Source: Elioraea rosea (lineage in GTDB: Bacteria; Pseudomonadota; Alphaproteobacteria; Acetobacterales; Acetobacteraceae). From it: a DNA stretch of 64,000 nt. Below are positions 1 to 9,589 of this stretch, one piece after another; within the stretch, counting starts at the first letter, position 1, and each line of letters opens with the position of its first letter. The stretch spans positions 24,020 through 88,019 of the forward strand of contig NZ_VFAC01000016.1 of the NCBI RefSeq assembly GCF_007644105.1, given 5' to 3'. The translations under genes were made by a program, and so were the position numbers. The notes beneath the pieces are model-generated. The model did not search any database, was not told the origin of the DNA, and was given only the letters and a program-made list of their open reading frames with translations.

Positions 1-696
1 ACGAAGGTGACGGGGGCGCGCACCACGAACGAGGGTGTGGTGCTGAGCCTCGAGCCCGCCAAGGGCGGCGCGGCGGAGGAGATCACGGCCGATGTCGTGC
101 TGGTCGCGATCGGGCGGAAGCCGCACACGGCCGGGCTCAACCTCGACGCCGTCGGCGTTGCGCTCGACGAGCGCGGGCGCATCCGCACTGAGGGCTTCGC
201 CACATCCGTTCCCGGCATTTGGGCGATCGGCGACGTGATCGTGGGGCCGATGCTGGCGCACAAGGCCGAGGAGGAGGGTGTGGCGCTCGCCGAGCAGATC
301 GCGGGCGAGCACCCGCACATCAACTACGATGCGATCCCCGGCGTCGTGTACACGTGGCCGGAGGTGGCCTCGGTCGGCGCGACGGAGGAGCAGCTCAAGA
401 CCGCCGGCGTGGCGTATCGCTCGGGCAAGTTCCCCTTCACCGCGAATGGCCGCGCCCGCGCGATGGGCGAGACGGACGGGTTCGTGAAGATCCTCGCAGA
501 CGCGGCGACCGACCGCATCCTCGGCGCCCACATCATCGGCCCCGATGCCGGAACGCTGATCGCCGAGCTCGCGCTGGCGGTGGAGTTCTCCGCCTCTGCC
601 GAGGACGTCGCGCGCACGAGCCACGCCCACCCCTCGCTGAACGAGGCGGTGAAGGAGGCAGCCCTTGCCGTGGCGGGGCGACCCATTCATATTTAG
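1..696 (+). CDS. lpdA: dihydrolipoyl dehydrogenase (E3), C-terminal part, cut by window start
   Basis: The reading frame is open from base 1, so the N-terminal FAD and most of the NAD domain lie outside the window. The visible 231 residues carry the second FAD contact ([16 protein letters not shown], about residues 74-89) and the dimerisation domain. The latter contains HAHPSLNE, which places the catalytic His-Glu pair of the disulfide oxidoreductase at about H210 and E215. This motif and the ending [13 protein letters not shown] are typical of the E3 subunit that reoxidises dihydrolipoamide in the pyruvate or 2-oxoglutarate dehydrogenase complexes. The redox cysteines are not visible, so a related flavoprotein (mercuric reductase, transhydrogenase) cannot be fully excluded. 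The E1/E2 genes would be expected upstream. Confidence 0.88.
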   Translation, partial: TKVTGARTTNEGVVLSLEPAKGGAAEEITADVVLVAIGRKPHTAGLNLDAVGVALDERGRIRTEGFATSVPGIWAIGDVIVGPMLAHKAEEEGVALAEQIAGEHPHINYDAIPGVVYTWPEVASVGATEEQLKTAGVAYRSGKFPFTANGRARAMGETDGFVKILADAATDRILGAHIIGPDAGTLIAELALAVEFSASAEDVARTSHAHPSLNEAVKEAALAVAGRPIHI

Positions 697-727
697 GCCA
701 TAACGATCGCGTCACGACGGAGGGCGC

Positions 728-1543
728 ATGAGCCAGGGGCCCCTGCTCGAAACGCTCGGCTTCGTGGCGGACCAGAGCCTGTTCCTGCTCTTCCTCGCGC
801 TGCTCGCGATCTACATGGCCGTGGCCGAGATCGGCTACCGGATCGGCCGGCGCGCCTTCAACAGCCGCACGGCGGACGAGACCGCCCGCTCCGGAATCGG
901 CTTCATCGTCGGCGGCATCCTCGGCCTGCTCGCCTTCCTGCTCGGCATCTCGCTCTCGCTCGCCGACAGCCGCCACAACGAGCGGCGCGGCGTCGTGCTC
1001 AACGAGGCCAATGCCATCGGCACGGCCTGGCTGCGGGCCGGGGTGATCGGCGGGGACGAGGGCGCACGGATGCAGTCGCTAATCGCCGAGTACGGCGAGG
1101 TGCGCGTGCGCGTCTATCGGGACATCCGCACCCGCGATGATGGCGACAGGCTCGATGCCGAGACGGCGCGGCTTCAGGGCGCGCTGTGGCAGATCGCCAC
1201 GGACGTCGCGCGCGCGAACCCCAATGCCGTCTCCGGACTCATGCTCTCGTCGCTGAACGAGATGTTCGACCTGGCGACGACGCAGAAGCGGTTCTTCACC
1301 GAGCGCGTGCCGCTGCACATCCTGCGATTGCTGCTCTGGACATCGATCATCGCCGTCGGTGCGATGGGGTATCATTTCGGCAGCACGGGATTCCGCCAGC
1401 TCGTGATGTCCACGCTCCTGCTGGTTCTCTGGGCGTCGGCGCTCGTCCTGATCGTCGACATCAACCGCCCGCGCCAGGGAACCGTGACGATCAGCCACGA
1501 CCCGATCGTGTGGACGCTCGAGAGCTTCGGGCCGCGCCGCTGA
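728..1543 (+). CDS. DUF4239-like membrane protein
   Basis: A 271-residue protein with four hydrophobic segments: about residues 16-40, 58-80, 199-217 and 222-243. A charged loop of about 115 residues separates the two pairs. The second segment runs into SLSLADSRHNERR, and the loop begins ANAIGTAWLRA. This layout of two N-terminal and two C-terminal membrane helices around an amphipathic loop matches the bestrophin-like DUF4239 family, whose function is not settled. A GGAGGG ribosome site lies 5 bases before the ATG. The gene sits 31 bases after the lipoamide dehydrogenase gene on the same strand and is convergent with the MFS gene, with stop codons only 2 bases apart. Family assignment is by resemblance only. 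Confidence 0.7.
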   Translation: MSQGPLLETLGFVADQSLFLLFLALLAIYMAVAEIGYRIGRRAFNSRTADETARSGIGFIVGGILGLLAFLLGISLSLADSRHNERRGVVLNEANAIGTAWLRAGVIGGDEGARMQSLIAEYGEVRVRVYRDIRTRDDGDRLDAETARLQGALWQIATDVARANPNAVSGLMLSSLNEMFDLATTQKRFFTERVPLHILRLLLWTSIIAVGAMGYHFGSTGFRQLVMSTLLLVLWASALVLIVDINRPRQGTVTISHDPIVWTLESFGPRR

Positions 1544-1545
1544 GC

Positions 1546-2739
1546 TCAGCCTCGCGGTTCCCGCGCCCGGGCCAGCGCCAGCGCGGCCAGCGCCCCGAGC
1601 GCGACGAGGGAGAGGGCGAAGGCAAGCGCCACGAAGGCGCCGATGCCGCCGCGCTCCAGGATGGCTGCGAAGAGGGGCGGGGCGAGCGCCATCATCACGT
1701 TGCCCGGCAGGGCGAGGCGGCCCGTCAGCGTGCCGTAGCCGGAAGCCCCGGCGAGCTCCAGCGGCAGCTGGGCGCGCACCACCGTCATCAGCCCGTTGGC
1801 GATGCCGAACGTCACCGCGAAGGCCGAGGCGCCCGTCGTCGTCCCGCCGAAGGCGAGCGGCAGGAAGGAGAGGGGAAGCATCACGGCAGAGAAGAGGCCG
1901 GTTCCCATCGCCGTCGTCCTCGCCCCGAGGGAGAGGTCGATGATCCTAGCGCCCACCTGCGCCGGACCGTGCAGCGCAGCGATCGCGATCGCCCCGGCCG
2001 GGGCGTGGCCGAAGGCGGCGAGCATGGCGATGACCGAGAGCGACACGCCCGCGCCGATCGCGTTCGGCACGCCGAGCGCAAGCACCAGCAGCACGAATCG
2101 CCCGCGTGGGATCGCGGCGGGAGGTGGTGCATCCCTTGCCGCGTCCGCCCGCGCCGCTCCGCCGCGCGGCAGGACCAGGAGGTAGAGCGGCAGGGCGATA
2201 GCGAGATGCATTGCCGCGAAGGCAAGGCAGGTGCCGCGCCAGCCGAGTTCGGCCTCGAGCGCCGCGGTCGCCGGCCAGGTGACGGTGGCGGTGAAGCCGG
2301 TGGTGAGCGTCAGCAGCGTCATCGCCCGCCGTGCCGCGGGGCCTGGCACGGCCTGGGCGATCGCTGCGAACCCGGTCTGGCCGAGCGTCATCGGCAGCAT
2401 CAGCCCGAGTGCCACCCAGGCCGTGATGTAGCCCGCGAGGCCTTCGGCGAGGGCGAGCAACACCAGCGCTGCGGCCGCGACGAGCGTGCCGGCGGCCATG
2501 GTCGCGCGCGCGCCGAGGCGGTCCACCGCCCGGCCGATCGGCGGGGCGATCACCGCGCCGGTGAGGTACATCACCGTCACGCCGACGAAGATCACGTCCT
2601 GGCCGAGGCCAAGTTCCGCGCCCATCGGTGGGCCGAGCACGGAGGGCAGGTAGAAGGTCGATCCCCAGCCCATGATCTGCGCCGCCCCGAGCCCCGCGAG
2701 CAGCAGCGGGCGCGATACGGGGGCGCGCGGCGATGTCAT
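1546..2739 (-). CDS. MFS transporter
   Basis: About 397 residues with roughly twelve hydrophobic helices and the short charged loop GRAVDRLGARATM after helix 2. That loop is the usual MFS cytoplasmic signature between helices 2 and 3. The N-terminus QIMGWGSTFYLPSVLGPPMG resembles the arabinose-efflux/oxalate-formate type group of proton-coupled transporters. The chosen ATG starts MTSPRAPVSRP; the open frame continues 29 codons upstream, but that extension has no MFS character. The gene is divergent from the small membrane protein gene at 2820, leaving about 80 bases for both promoters. The substrate cannot be read from the sequence. Confidence 0.85.
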   Translation of the reverse strand: MTSPRAPVSRPLLLAGLGAAQIMGWGSTFYLPSVLGPPMGAELGLGQDVIFVGVTVMYLTGAVIAPPIGRAVDRLGARATMAAGTLVAAAALVLLALAEGLAGYITAWVALGLMLPMTLGQTGFAAIAQAVPGPAARRAMTLLTLTTGFTATVTWPATAALEAELGWRGTCLAFAAMHLAIALPLYLLVLPRGGAARADAARDAPPPAAIPRGRFVLLVLALGVPNAIGAGVSLSVIAMLAAFGHAPAGAIAIAALHGPAQVGARIIDLSLGARTTAMGTGLFSAVMLPLSFLPLAFGGTTTGASAFAVTFGIANGLMTVVRAQLPLELAGASGYGTLTGRLALPGNVMMALAPPLFAAILERGGIGAFVALAFALSLVALGALAALALARAREPRG

Positions 2740-2819
2740 GCCCGACACGATCACGCCGGGCGTGAGCGGCTGCAAGTGGGGTTGAACGGGGCGGCGCGAG
2801 GGGCCATACCCCGGGCGCC

Positions 2820-3158
2820 ATGGCACGCCGCCGCGAATACCTCACGATCCCCCGCATGCTCCCGCCGAAGCCGCCGAGCCGCTGGGCGCGGCGGGGCAAG
2901 ATCATGTCCGGCTGGGGGTTCCTGCTGCTCGGCGTGGCGGGGATCTTCCTGCCATTCCTGCAGGGCTTCCTGTTCCTCGCCGTCGGCCTCTACATCCTGC
3001 GCGACGAGTATGCCTGGGCGCAGCGCACGATCGACTGGATGCGGCGGAAGTTCCCGAAATACACAGCGCAGATGGACCAGGGCCGTGACCGCGCCGCGGA
3101 GTGGCTCCTGCGCTGGCGGCGCAAGGTGCGGCGGACGGTGTACCAGGTCAGGCGCTGA
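2820..3158 (+). CDS. small PGPGW-like membrane protein
   Basis: A 112-residue basic protein with one hydrophobic hairpin at about residues 31-60 (GFLLLGVAGIFLPFLQGF and following), then a strongly basic, Trp-containing tail. The hairpin with a proline and glycine turn followed by RDEYAWAQR resembles the PGPGW family of putative inner-membrane proteins, although the name-giving motif is degenerate here (PFLQGF). It is followed after 2 bases by the next gene, so the two are probably co-transcribed. No function is known. Length and topology fit the family. Confidence 0.65.
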   Translation: MARRREYLTIPRMLPPKPPSRWARRGKIMSGWGFLLLGVAGIFLPFLQGFLFLAVGLYILRDEYAWAQRTIDWMRRKFPKYTAQMDQGRDRAAEWLLRWRRKVRRTVYQVRR

Positions 3159-3160
3159 GC

Positions 3161-3946
3161 GTGGCGGCCGGGAAGGGAGGAGGCGAGCTTCCGGCCGACG
3201 CGGTCGTGCTCGGCACGATCGGCGGGCTGGCGTTCCTGATCCTCGCGATGCTGCCTGCCGGGCCTGCGCAGGAGGCGGCGACTGCCCTGCTCATCCTCGC
3301 TGCCGTCGCCGTCGTGTCGCTTCTGGCCCACCGCTCGGGGTGGCTCGATGGTGGGGCGATGGTGGTCCTGGCCGTGGCGACGGCGGGGCTTCTGCTTGTG
3401 CTGCTCGCCGCGCTGCCGGTGTCCGACGCCGAGGCGATCCTGCTCGTCGGCATCATCACCGCGACAGGCTCACTGGTTGAGTACCGGCGCAGGCTCGAGG
3501 AGCGGCGCCGCGCCGTCGCCGTCGCGCTCGCGGCCGAGATCCGCGTCAATGCCGAGGCGACCTGGCTCGGGCTCTCGCCGGACGTGATGGCGACGCTGGC
3601 TGCCAAGCCTGCCGAATTCAGCCCCTTCGTGGTGCCGGTGCCGCCGCAATACCCGGTCTATGTCGGGAACCAGGACACGCTCGGGCTGCTGCCGCCTGCG
3701 GCCGTACGGTTTGTCGTCAGCTTCTACGAGACCGACGAATTCATGACGCAAGCCTACAATGTGCTGGGCACGGAGGGATTTCACGACCTGCCTCGTGAGC
3801 GGCAGAACCAGCTCTATGCCCACATCACGGAGCGTATGCGTGGCGAGTACCTTCCAGTGGCGCGCAGGGCCCTGGAGGAGCTTGCGGTCGCGATCGGCGA
3901 AAGCCCCGACCTTCCTGGCTTTCTCGACGAGATCGACCCCGCCTGA
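3161..3946 (+). CDS. uncharacterised membrane protein with cytosolic C-terminal domain
   Basis: I do not recognise this 261-residue protein. It starts with GTG immediately after the preceding gene; an upstream start would overlap that gene by about 60 bases. Four hydrophobic segments fall at about residues 13-31, 38-56, 63-81 and 86-103. They are followed by a basic helix (EYRRRLEERRRAVAVAL) and a soluble domain of about 150 residues with no cysteines and few recognisable motifs. The basic helix after the last segment suggests that the soluble domain is cytoplasmic. Co-transcription with the PGPGW-like gene is likely from the 2-base gap. Codon use looks like that of the neighbours. Confidence 0.6.
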   Translation: MAAGKGGGELPADAVVLGTIGGLAFLILAMLPAGPAQEAATALLILAAVAVVSLLAHRSGWLDGGAMVVLAVATAGLLLVLLAALPVSDAEAILLVGIITATGSLVEYRRRLEERRRAVAVALAAEIRVNAEATWLGLSPDVMATLAAKPAEFSPFVVPVPPQYPVYVGNQDTLGLLPPAAVRFVVSFYETDEFMTQAYNVLGTEGFHDLPRERQNQLYAHITERMRGEYLPVARRALEELAVAIGESPDLPGFLDEIDPA

Positions 3947-3973
3947 GGTCTCATGGGGCAGCAGAAACGGCGA

Positions 3974-3992
3974 GGGCGGCCGATGGCCGCCC
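3974..3992. terminator. GC-rich hairpin between convergent genes
   Basis: A perfect 8-bp stem (GGGCGGCC / GGCCGCCC) closes a 3-base loop in the gap between the membrane-protein gene and xerC, which converge here. There is no following T-run on either strand, so intrinsic termination is only a guess. It may equally be a Rho-dependent or mRNA-stabilising structure. Confidence 0.35.
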
Positions 3993-4018
3993 CGAACCTG
4001 CAGGCTGGACGCGTCGCT

Positions 4019-4048
4019 TCAGACGGGCGGCCACTTCCGGTTGATCAT
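4019..4048 (-). other. possible 9-codon leader ORF with strong ribosome site
   Basis: On the minus strand a near-perfect Shine-Dalgarno AAGGAGG (4054-4060) lies 5 bases before an ATG that opens MINRKWPPV and then a TGA. The strong hairpin at 3974-3992 follows about 27 bases later. The arrangement resembles a tiny translated leader or a small RNA transcribed separately downstream of xerC. No family match is claimed. It could be chance, because purine-rich heptamers do occur in such DNA. Confidence 0.2.
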
Positions 4049-4130
4049 GGGCACCTCCTTCGCGAAGCATATGGTCACCGCTGCCGGCAAAGATAAGGGA
4101 AAGCGGCGGCGCGGGCAATGAAACCGCCGC

Positions 4131-5042
4131 TCACGCCCGCGGGTGCGCCTTCTTCCACACCGCCATCAGGCGGGCTTCGTCCACCGCCGTATAGCGCTGC
4201 GTGGTCGACAGGCTCGCATGGCCGAGAAGGTCCTGGATGGCACGGAGGTCCGCGCCGCCCTCGAGCAGGTGGGTCGCGAAGCTGTGGCGCAGCGCGTGCG
4301 GCGTGGCGTGCTCGGGAAGGCCGAGGCGGCGACGAAGCGCGATCATCGCGCCGCGCACCTGGCGCTGGTTGAGCACGCCGCCGCGCACGCCGACGAACAG
4401 CGGGTCGCTGCCGCCGAGCGCGTGCGGGCAGAGCGCGAGGTAGGCCGCGACGGCCCCGCGCACGGCGGGAAGCACGGGAACCACGCGCTCCTTGTTGCCC
4501 TTGCCGCGCACGCGCAGGCCGGCCTCCGACCCCGGAAGCGGTGCCTCCGCGCGGGTCAGCGACAGCGTCTCGGCGATGCGCAGCCCCGCGCCATAGAGAA
4601 GGGCGGCGATCGCGGCATCGCGCGCGGCGACCCACGGCTCGGCCTCGGCAGAGATCTCCTCCGTCACCGCCCGGGCATCGTCCTCGGCGAGCGCGCGGGG
4701 GATGGGTGGGCGGCGCTTCGGCGTGCCGAGCGCCGCGGCGGCGGGGTTTTCCGGCCCCCCGGTGCGGGCGAGGAAGCGGAAGAAGCCGCGCACGGCTGAA
4801 AGCGCCCGCGCGCGCGAGGGCGGCGCGAGGCCCGACGCGGCGAGATGGGCGAGCCAGGCACGCAGATCGGCCTGGGTGACCCGGCCGAGGGCGGCACGGT
4901 CCGGCTCGGCGCCGAGATGGGCGGTGAGGAAGCCGAGCAGCCCGGCGACATCGCGCCCGTAGTTCACCACCGTCGCCTCGGCCGCCCGCTTCTGGCCCGC
5001 GAGCCAGGCGAGATAGGCGCCGATCAGCGGCTTCTCGGTCAC
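4131..5042 (-). CDS. xerC: site-specific tyrosine recombinase XerC
   Basis: A 303-residue phage-integrase family recombinase with the expected full length. It has an N-terminal SAM-like DNA-binding domain (about residues 1-95) and a catalytic domain with all key residues: R155 (GAGLRIAETL), K181 (RGKGNKERVVP), H249 and R252 (HALRHSFATHLL), H275 (LLGHASLSTTQRY) and nucleophile Y284. With XerD it resolves chromosome dimers at dif. The GTG start was chosen because it lies 1 base after the stop of the DUF484 gene and gives the family's normal N-terminus. The order DUF484 then xerC is a known conserved pairing. XerD is not in the window, so XerC rather than XerD rests on this context. Confidence 0.88.
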   Translation of the reverse strand: MTEKPLIGAYLAWLAGQKRAAEATVVNYGRDVAGLLGFLTAHLGAEPDRAALGRVTQADLRAWLAHLAASGLAPPSRARALSAVRGFFRFLARTGGPENPAAAALGTPKRRPPIPRALAEDDARAVTEEISAEAEPWVAARDAAIAALLYGAGLRIAETLSLTRAEAPLPGSEAGLRVRGKGNKERVVPVLPAVRGAVAAYLALCPHALGGSDPLFVGVRGGVLNQRQVRGAMIALRRRLGLPEHATPHALRHSFATHLLEGGADLRAIQDLLGHASLSTTQRYTAVDEARLMAVWKKAHPRA

Positions 5043-5043
5043 G

Positions 5044-5742
5044 TCACCCGTCTGCGCGGCCGAGCGTGATCGCCGCCGCGGCGGCGAGGAAGGAGACGAT
5101 CTCCGTTCCCTGCCTCGGTTCGAAATGCCCCGTGTCGCGCGAGCCGCAGGCAAGCAGCGCCTCGCCCCCCGAGGCGAGGGAGAGCCTGGCGAGCGCGTCT
5201 GAGGCAACGAGTGCCGCCGCCTCGCCGTAGAGGATCTCGGTGTCGGAGGCGTGCGGGCGGAGCACGATGGAGGCCGAGCCGGGAAGGAGCCGCGCCACCG
5301 TGCCGCGTGCGAGCGGCCGTGCGCCGACCACCGCGCGCCCCTCGGCGCAGACGGTGACGACGTCGAGCCCGAGCAGGTCGGGCCACTCCTGCACGATGAT
5401 GTCGAGCGCCTCTGCCGGCGTGCGCGCGGCCATCAGCGCGAGCACGGCCTTGTGCGCGCGGGCCTGGTTTGCCTGGTTCGTCCGGCCATGCCCGACGAGG
5501 TCCTCGAGCGTGGCGCGAAGCTCCGCCGTGCGGGCGCGCTCGGCCTCCAGCATCGCGGCCATATGGTCGGCCATCCGCTCGCCGTGCACGCGCTTCGGCG
5601 GGCTCAGCGCCCGGTAGAGGGCGGGATTGTCGGCGAGAAAGGAGGGGTTGGCCCGCAGGAAGGTCTCGACCAGCGCCGCGTCCTCTGGCTCCGGCGGCGC
5701 GGCCGGACCACCCTTGCTCTTGCGGGGCCGGTCGCCGGTCAA
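5044..5742 (-). CDS. DUF484 family (GAF-like) protein
   Basis: A 232-residue soluble protein. Its N-terminal part has the family's typical start [19 protein letters not shown] followed by a helical segment (about residues 55-90). The remainder is a GAF-like alpha/beta domain with [11 protein letters not shown] and the late motif [22 protein letters not shown]484 genes are commonly found directly upstream of xerC, as here; the biochemical role is unknown. It overlaps the transaldolase gene upstream by 4 bases and is 1 base from xerC, so all three are likely one transcript. No catalytic residues can be named. Confidence 0.85.
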   Translation of the reverse strand: MTGDRPRKSKGGPAAPPEPEDAALVETFLRANPSFLADNPALYRALSPPKRVHGERMADHMAAMLEAERARTAELRATLEDLVGHGRTNQANQARAHKAVLALMAARTPAEALDIIVQEWPDLLGLDVVTVCAEGRAVVGARPLARGTVARLLPGSASIVLRPHASDTEILYGEAAALVASDALARLSLASGGEALLACGSRDTGHFEPRQGTEIVSFLAAAAAITLGRADG

Positions 5743-6395
5743 AGGATGCTCTGTCCCGTCTTCGCCCAGTCCGCCAGGAAGGCAGCGAGCCCCTTGTCGG
5801 TGAGCGGGTGGTTGAACAGCGCCCGCAGCACCGAAGGAGGCAGGGTCGCGACATGCGCGCCGAGCTTCGCGGCCTCGACGAGATGGATCGGGTGGCGGAT
5901 GGAGGCGACGAGGATCTCGGTCCCGATCGCGGGGTAGTTGCCGTAGATCTCGACGATCTCGGCAATCAGCACCATGCCGTCCTGGCCGACGTCGTCGAGC
6001 CGGCCGACGAAGGGCGACACGAAGGTCGCGCCCGCCTTGGCTGCAAGGATCGCCTGCGCGGCCGAGAAGCAGAGCGTGACGTTGACCATCGCGCCCTCGC
6101 CGACGAGCGCCTTGCAGGCGCGCAGGCCATCGACCGTCAGCGGCACCTTCACCGCGACGTTGGGCGCGATCGCCTTGAGGTACCGCCCCTCCTTCATCAT
6201 GCCGTCGAACTCGGTGGCGGTGACCTCGGCGGAGACGGGGCCTGGGACGGCGGCGCAGATCTCGGCGATCACGTCGGCGATCTTCCGCCCCGACTTCGCG
6301 ATCAGCGAGGGGTTGGTCGTCACCCCGTCGACCATGCCGAGCGCGGCGAGCGCGCGGATCTCAGCGACGTCGGCGGTGTCGACGAAGAACTTCAT
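5739..6395 (-). CDS. transaldolase / fructose-6-phosphate aldolase family
   Basis: A 218-residue TIM-barrel enzyme of the short transaldolase subfamily (FSA/TalC type). It shows the N-terminal MKFFVDTAD, the loop [12 protein letters not shown], and the Schiff-base lysine at about K83 in [18 protein letters not shown] and VASIRHP are further family signatures. Length matches the 215-220-residue subfamily rather than classical transaldolase B. It transfers a dihydroxyacetone unit in the pentose phosphate pathway. Which of the two activities dominates cannot be told from sequence alone. The open frame runs 17 codons upstream, but the homologous proteins start at MKFF. Its start is only 31 bases from that of divergent priA. 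Confidence 0.88.
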   Translation of the reverse strand: MKFFVDTADVAEIRALAALGMVDGVTTNPSLIAKSGRKIADVIAEICAAVPGPVSAEVTATEFDGMMKEGRYLKAIAPNVAVKVPLTVDGLRACKALVGEGAMVNVTLCFSAAQAILAAKAGATFVSPFVGRLDDVGQDGMVLIAEIVEIYGNYPAIGTEILVASIRHPIHLVEAAKLGAHVATLPPSVLRALFNHPLTDKGLAAFLADWAKTGQSIL

Positions 6396-6426
6396 GCGAG
6401 GCGGTTCCCAGGTGAAAGTGGCGCCG

Positions 6427-8667
6427 ATGGATGGCGACCCGACCATAGACGCCCAAGGGGCGAAGGCAAAGCGACAGGGTGGTGCGACGCGCCGCGTGCC
6501 GGTGCTGCTGCCTCTGCCGCTCGCCGGGCCCTACGACTATGCCGTGCCGGAAGGCTGGGAGGTGCGGCCCGGCACCCTCGTCGCCGCCCCGCTCGGCGGG
6601 CGGATGCTCGCCGGCGCGGTGTGGCACGGCGAGGCGGAGGGGTCGGTACCGGACGCGAAGCTCCGCCCTCTCGCCGCGCTGCTTCCCGCGCCGCCGATGA
6701 CCGAGCCGCTGATGCGGCTGGTGGACTGGGTGGCGCACTGGACGCTGTCGCCGCCTGGCGCCGTCCTGCGCATGGCGCTCTCTGTTCCCGCAGCCCTTGC
6801 CGAGCCGCGCATCCGCGCAGGCGTCGTCGCCGCCCCGGGCCTCGACCCCGCGACGCTGCCGAAGGCGCGGGCGAAGGTGGCCGAGGTGTTGGCCGAGGCG
6901 CCGGTCCCCTGGGCGCCGGGCGATCTCGCGCGCGCGGCCGGCGTCGGCGCGGGCGTGATCAAGGCGATGCGCGAGGCGGGGCTGCTCCTCTCCGTCGCGC
7001 TGCCCGACCGCGGCACCTCCTTCGAGGCCGAGCCGGGACCTCCTCCCGTTCTCTCCCCCGCCCAGGCAGAGGCGGCGGCGACGCTGCGCGCTGCGGTGGC
7101 GAGAGGCGGCTCCGGCGCGACGCTGCTCGACGGCGTGACGGGCTCTGGCAAGACGGAGGTCTATCTCGAGGCGGTGGCCGAGGCCGTGGCGAGGGGCAGG
7201 CAGGCGCTGGTGCTTCTGCCCGAGATCGCGCTGTCTGCGCAGGTGATCGAGCGGTTCCGCGCGCGCTTCGGCGCCGCCCCCGCGGTGTGGCATTCCGAGG
7301 TCGGCGGTGCGAGGCGCCGCGACACTTGGCGAGCTGTTGCGGAGGGGCGTGCGCCCATCGTCGTCGGCGCGCGCTCGGCCCTGTTCCTGCCCTTCCCCGC
7401 GCTCGGCCTGATCGTCGTCGACGAGGAGCACGAGACGGCCTTCAAGCAGGAGGACGGCGTCGCCTACCACGCACGCGACATGGCGCTCGTCCGCGCGCAC
7501 CTGACCGACATCCCGGCAATCCTCGTCTCCGCGACGCCCTCGCTCGAGACGCTCGCCAATGTCGAGCGGGGGCGGCATGCGCGGCTGCACCTGCCCGAGC
7601 GGCACGGCAGCGCGGGGATGCCGCATGTCGAGGCGGTCGATCTACGCGCCACGCCGCCTGGGCGCGGACAGTTCCTGAGCCCTCCGCTTGCCGAGGCGGT
7701 GACCGAGACGCTGGGCAAGGGCGAGCAGGTGCTCCTGTTCCTGAACCGCCGCGGCTATGCGCCGCTGACCCTCTGCCGGTCCTGCGGCCACCGCTTCCAG
7801 TGCCCCAACTGCACCGCCTGGCTGGTCGAGCACCGCTACGTGAAGCGCCTCGAATGCCACCATTGCGGTCATGCCGAGCCGGTGCCCGAGGCCTGCCCCG
7901 AATGCGGCAAGGAGGGAACGCTCACCCCCGTCGGCCCAGGCGTCGAGCGCGTCGCGGCGGAGTGTCGCGAGCGCTTCGCCGATCATCGTGAAGGGGGCGT
8001 GCGCATCGCCGAGATGTCCTCCGACACGATCCACGGCGCCCAAGGGGCGGCGCATTACGCGCGGATGATCGAGGAGAGGGAGGTCGATCTGATCATCGGC
8101 ACGCAGCTCGTCGCCAAGGGCTGGCACTTCCCGCACCTGACGCTCGTCGGCGTCGTCGATGCCGATCTCGGCCTCGCGGGGGGCGACCTGCGCGCGGCGG
8201 AGAGGAGCTTCCAGGTGCTGCACCAGGTGGGAGGCCGTGCCGGCCGCGCCGAGCATCCCGGCCGCGTGCTGCTGCAGACCTGGGCGCCCGAGCACCCGGT
8301 GATGCGGGCGCTCGTCTCTGGAGACATTGAGCGCTTCGTGGCGGAGGAGATGGGCGAGCGCCGGGCGGGAGGCTGGCCGCCTTTCGGCAGGCTCGCCGCC
8401 ATCATCGTGTCCGCCCCGGAGATGCCGGTGGCGGACGAGGCGGCGGCGGCGCTGCGGCGCACCGCGCCCGAGGGAGAGGCGTTCCGCATCCTCGGCCCCG
8501 CGCCTGCGCCGCTCGCCATCCTGCGCGGGCAGCACAGGCGCAGGCTCCTGCTGAAGGCGGCACGAAGCGTCGACGTCCAGGCGCTGCTCGAGGACTGGTT
8601 GTCGCGAACCGAGGTGCCACGCGCAGCGCGCGTGGATGTGGACGTCGATCCCGTCAGTTTCCTGTAG
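6427..8667 (+). CDS. priA: primosomal replication restart helicase PriA
   Basis: A 746-residue DEAH-type helicase that reloads the replisome at stalled forks. The N-terminal DNA-binding domain ([16 protein letters not shown]) is followed by Walker A ([11 protein letters not shown], about residue 235) and Walker B ([10 protein letters not shown], about residue 332). The zinc-binding insertion at about residues 452-495 contains four CxxC pairs (CRSC, CPNC, CHHC, CPEC). C-terminal helicase motifs include [12 protein letters not shown] and [13 protein letters not shown]. The ATG at 6427 is the only in-frame ATG near the expected N-terminus and lies just outside the divergent transaldolase gene. 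Length fits the family. Confidence 0.95.
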   Translation: MDGDPTIDAQGAKAKRQGGATRRVPVLLPLPLAGPYDYAVPEGWEVRPGTLVAAPLGGRMLAGAVWHGEAEGSVPDAKLRPLAALLPAPPMTEPLMRLVDWVAHWTLSPPGAVLRMALSVPAALAEPRIRAGVVAAPGLDPATLPKARAKVAEVLAEAPVPWAPGDLARAAGVGAGVIKAMREAGLLLSVALPDRGTSFEAEPGPPPVLSPAQAEAAATLRAAVARGGSGATLLDGVTGSGKTEVYLEAVAEAVARGRQALVLLPEIALSAQVIERFRARFGAAPAVWHSEVGGARRRDTWRAVAEGRAPIVVGARSALFLPFPALGLIVVDEEHETAFKQEDGVAYHARDMALVRAHLTDIPAILVSATPSLETLANVERGRHARLHLPERHGSAGMPHVEAVDLRATPPGRGQFLSPPLAEAVTETLGKGEQVLLFLNRRGYAPLTLCRSCGHRFQCPNCTAWLVEHRYVKRLECHHCGHAEPVPEACPECGKEGTLTPVGPGVERVAAECRERFADHREGGVRIAEMSSDTIHGAQGAAHYARMIEEREVDLIIGTQLVAKGWHFPHLTLVGVVDADLGLAGGDLRAAERSFQVLHQVGGRAGRAEHPGRVLLQTWAPEHPVMRALVSGDIERFVAEEMGERRAGGWPPFGRLAAIIVSAPEMPVADEAAAALRRTAPEGEAFRILGPAPAPLAILRGQHRRRLLLKAARSVDVQALLEDWLSRTEVPRAARVDVDVDPVSFL

Positions 8668-8698
8668 TGTGCCGCCCGCGACTCGTGGAGGCGACGCC

Positions 8699-9571
8699 AT
8701 GCTGATCCAGCCCATCCTGCTTCCCTTTGCCGGCGATGTCGGGCGCTGGGGTGCGGCGAAGGGGCCGGGCGCGATCATGGAGGCCGGCATCGCCCTGGCG
8801 CTCGCGGAGGCCGGCCACACCCTGGCCGAGCCCGTGGTGGCCGGGCTTGCCCGCGGCACCCGCGTGCGCGACCAGGTCACCAATATCGGCCGCCTCGCCG
8901 CGCAGGTGTCGGACGCGGTGGCGGCGGCGATCGGCGAAGGCCGTTTTCCGCTGGTGCTCGAGGGCAACTGCACCGGCGCGGTCGGGCCTGCCGGCGGCGT
9001 GGCGCGCGCGAAGGGCGGCTGCGGCATCGTCTGGTACGACGCGCATGGCGACATGCACTCACTCGCCACGACGGGCACCGGCCTGCTCGGCGGCATGCCC
9101 TACGCCGTCTGCCTGGGCTGGGAGTTCGACGACTGGCGCGAGGCTGCCGGCCTCTCGCGCCCCGTGCGCGCAGAGGCCGCAGCACTTCTCGGCGCCTCCG
9201 ACCTCGACCCCGAGGAGGAAGCGGCGCTTGCCGCGAACCCGATCGCCAGGCTCGACGCGGCCGAGATGGGAAGCGACGCTGCCGAGCGCACCGAAGCACT
9301 TCTCGCCCCCCGCGCGGCGGAGGCGCCAGGCTGGTACATGCATATCGACCTCGACGTCGCGGGCCCCGACAACGTCCCGGGCGCGCTCACGCCGGCGCCG
9401 CTCTGGCCCGCGCGCGGGGACCTGATCGCCTCGATCGCGGCGGCGGCGAAGGCCGTGCCGCTCGCCTGCCTCGGGCTTGCCGCCTACGACCCCTCCGGAG
9501 ACCCCTCCGGCCGCGGCGCGCGGCTTGCAATCGACATGGCGCTGGCGGCGCTCGGCGGCGACGCGGCCTGA
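8699..9571 (+). CDS. arginase/ureohydrolase family protein with altered metal-site motif
   Basis: A 290-residue ureohydrolase-fold protein, started at an ATG preceded by GTGGAGG 6 bases upstream. The second metal motif is present as WYDAHGDMHS (about residue 114) and the third as HIDLDVAGPDNVPG (about residue 216). At the first metal motif, where arginases have GGDHS, this protein reads EGNCTGAVG. The ligand histidine is therefore a cysteine, and the preceding Asp is Asn. The aromatic and glycine framework is otherwise preserved. Other family members with GNC-type motifs exist, so this is probably a distinct subfamily whose substrate may not be arginine. No arginine or agmatine genes adjoin it. 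Confidence is high for the fold and low for the substrate. Confidence 0.8.
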   Translation: MLIQPILLPFAGDVGRWGAAKGPGAIMEAGIALALAEAGHTLAEPVVAGLARGTRVRDQVTNIGRLAAQVSDAVAAAIGEGRFPLVLEGNCTGAVGPAGGVARAKGGCGIVWYDAHGDMHSLATTGTGLLGGMPYAVCLGWEFDDWREAAGLSRPVRAEAAALLGASDLDPEEEAALAANPIARLDAAEMGSDAAERTEALLAPRAAEAPGWYMHIDLDVAGPDNVPGALTPAPLWPARGDLIASIAAAAKAVPLACLGLAAYDPSGDPSGRGARLAIDMALAALGGDAA

Positions 9572-9589
9572 GCGCCGCCTCCCGCCCAT

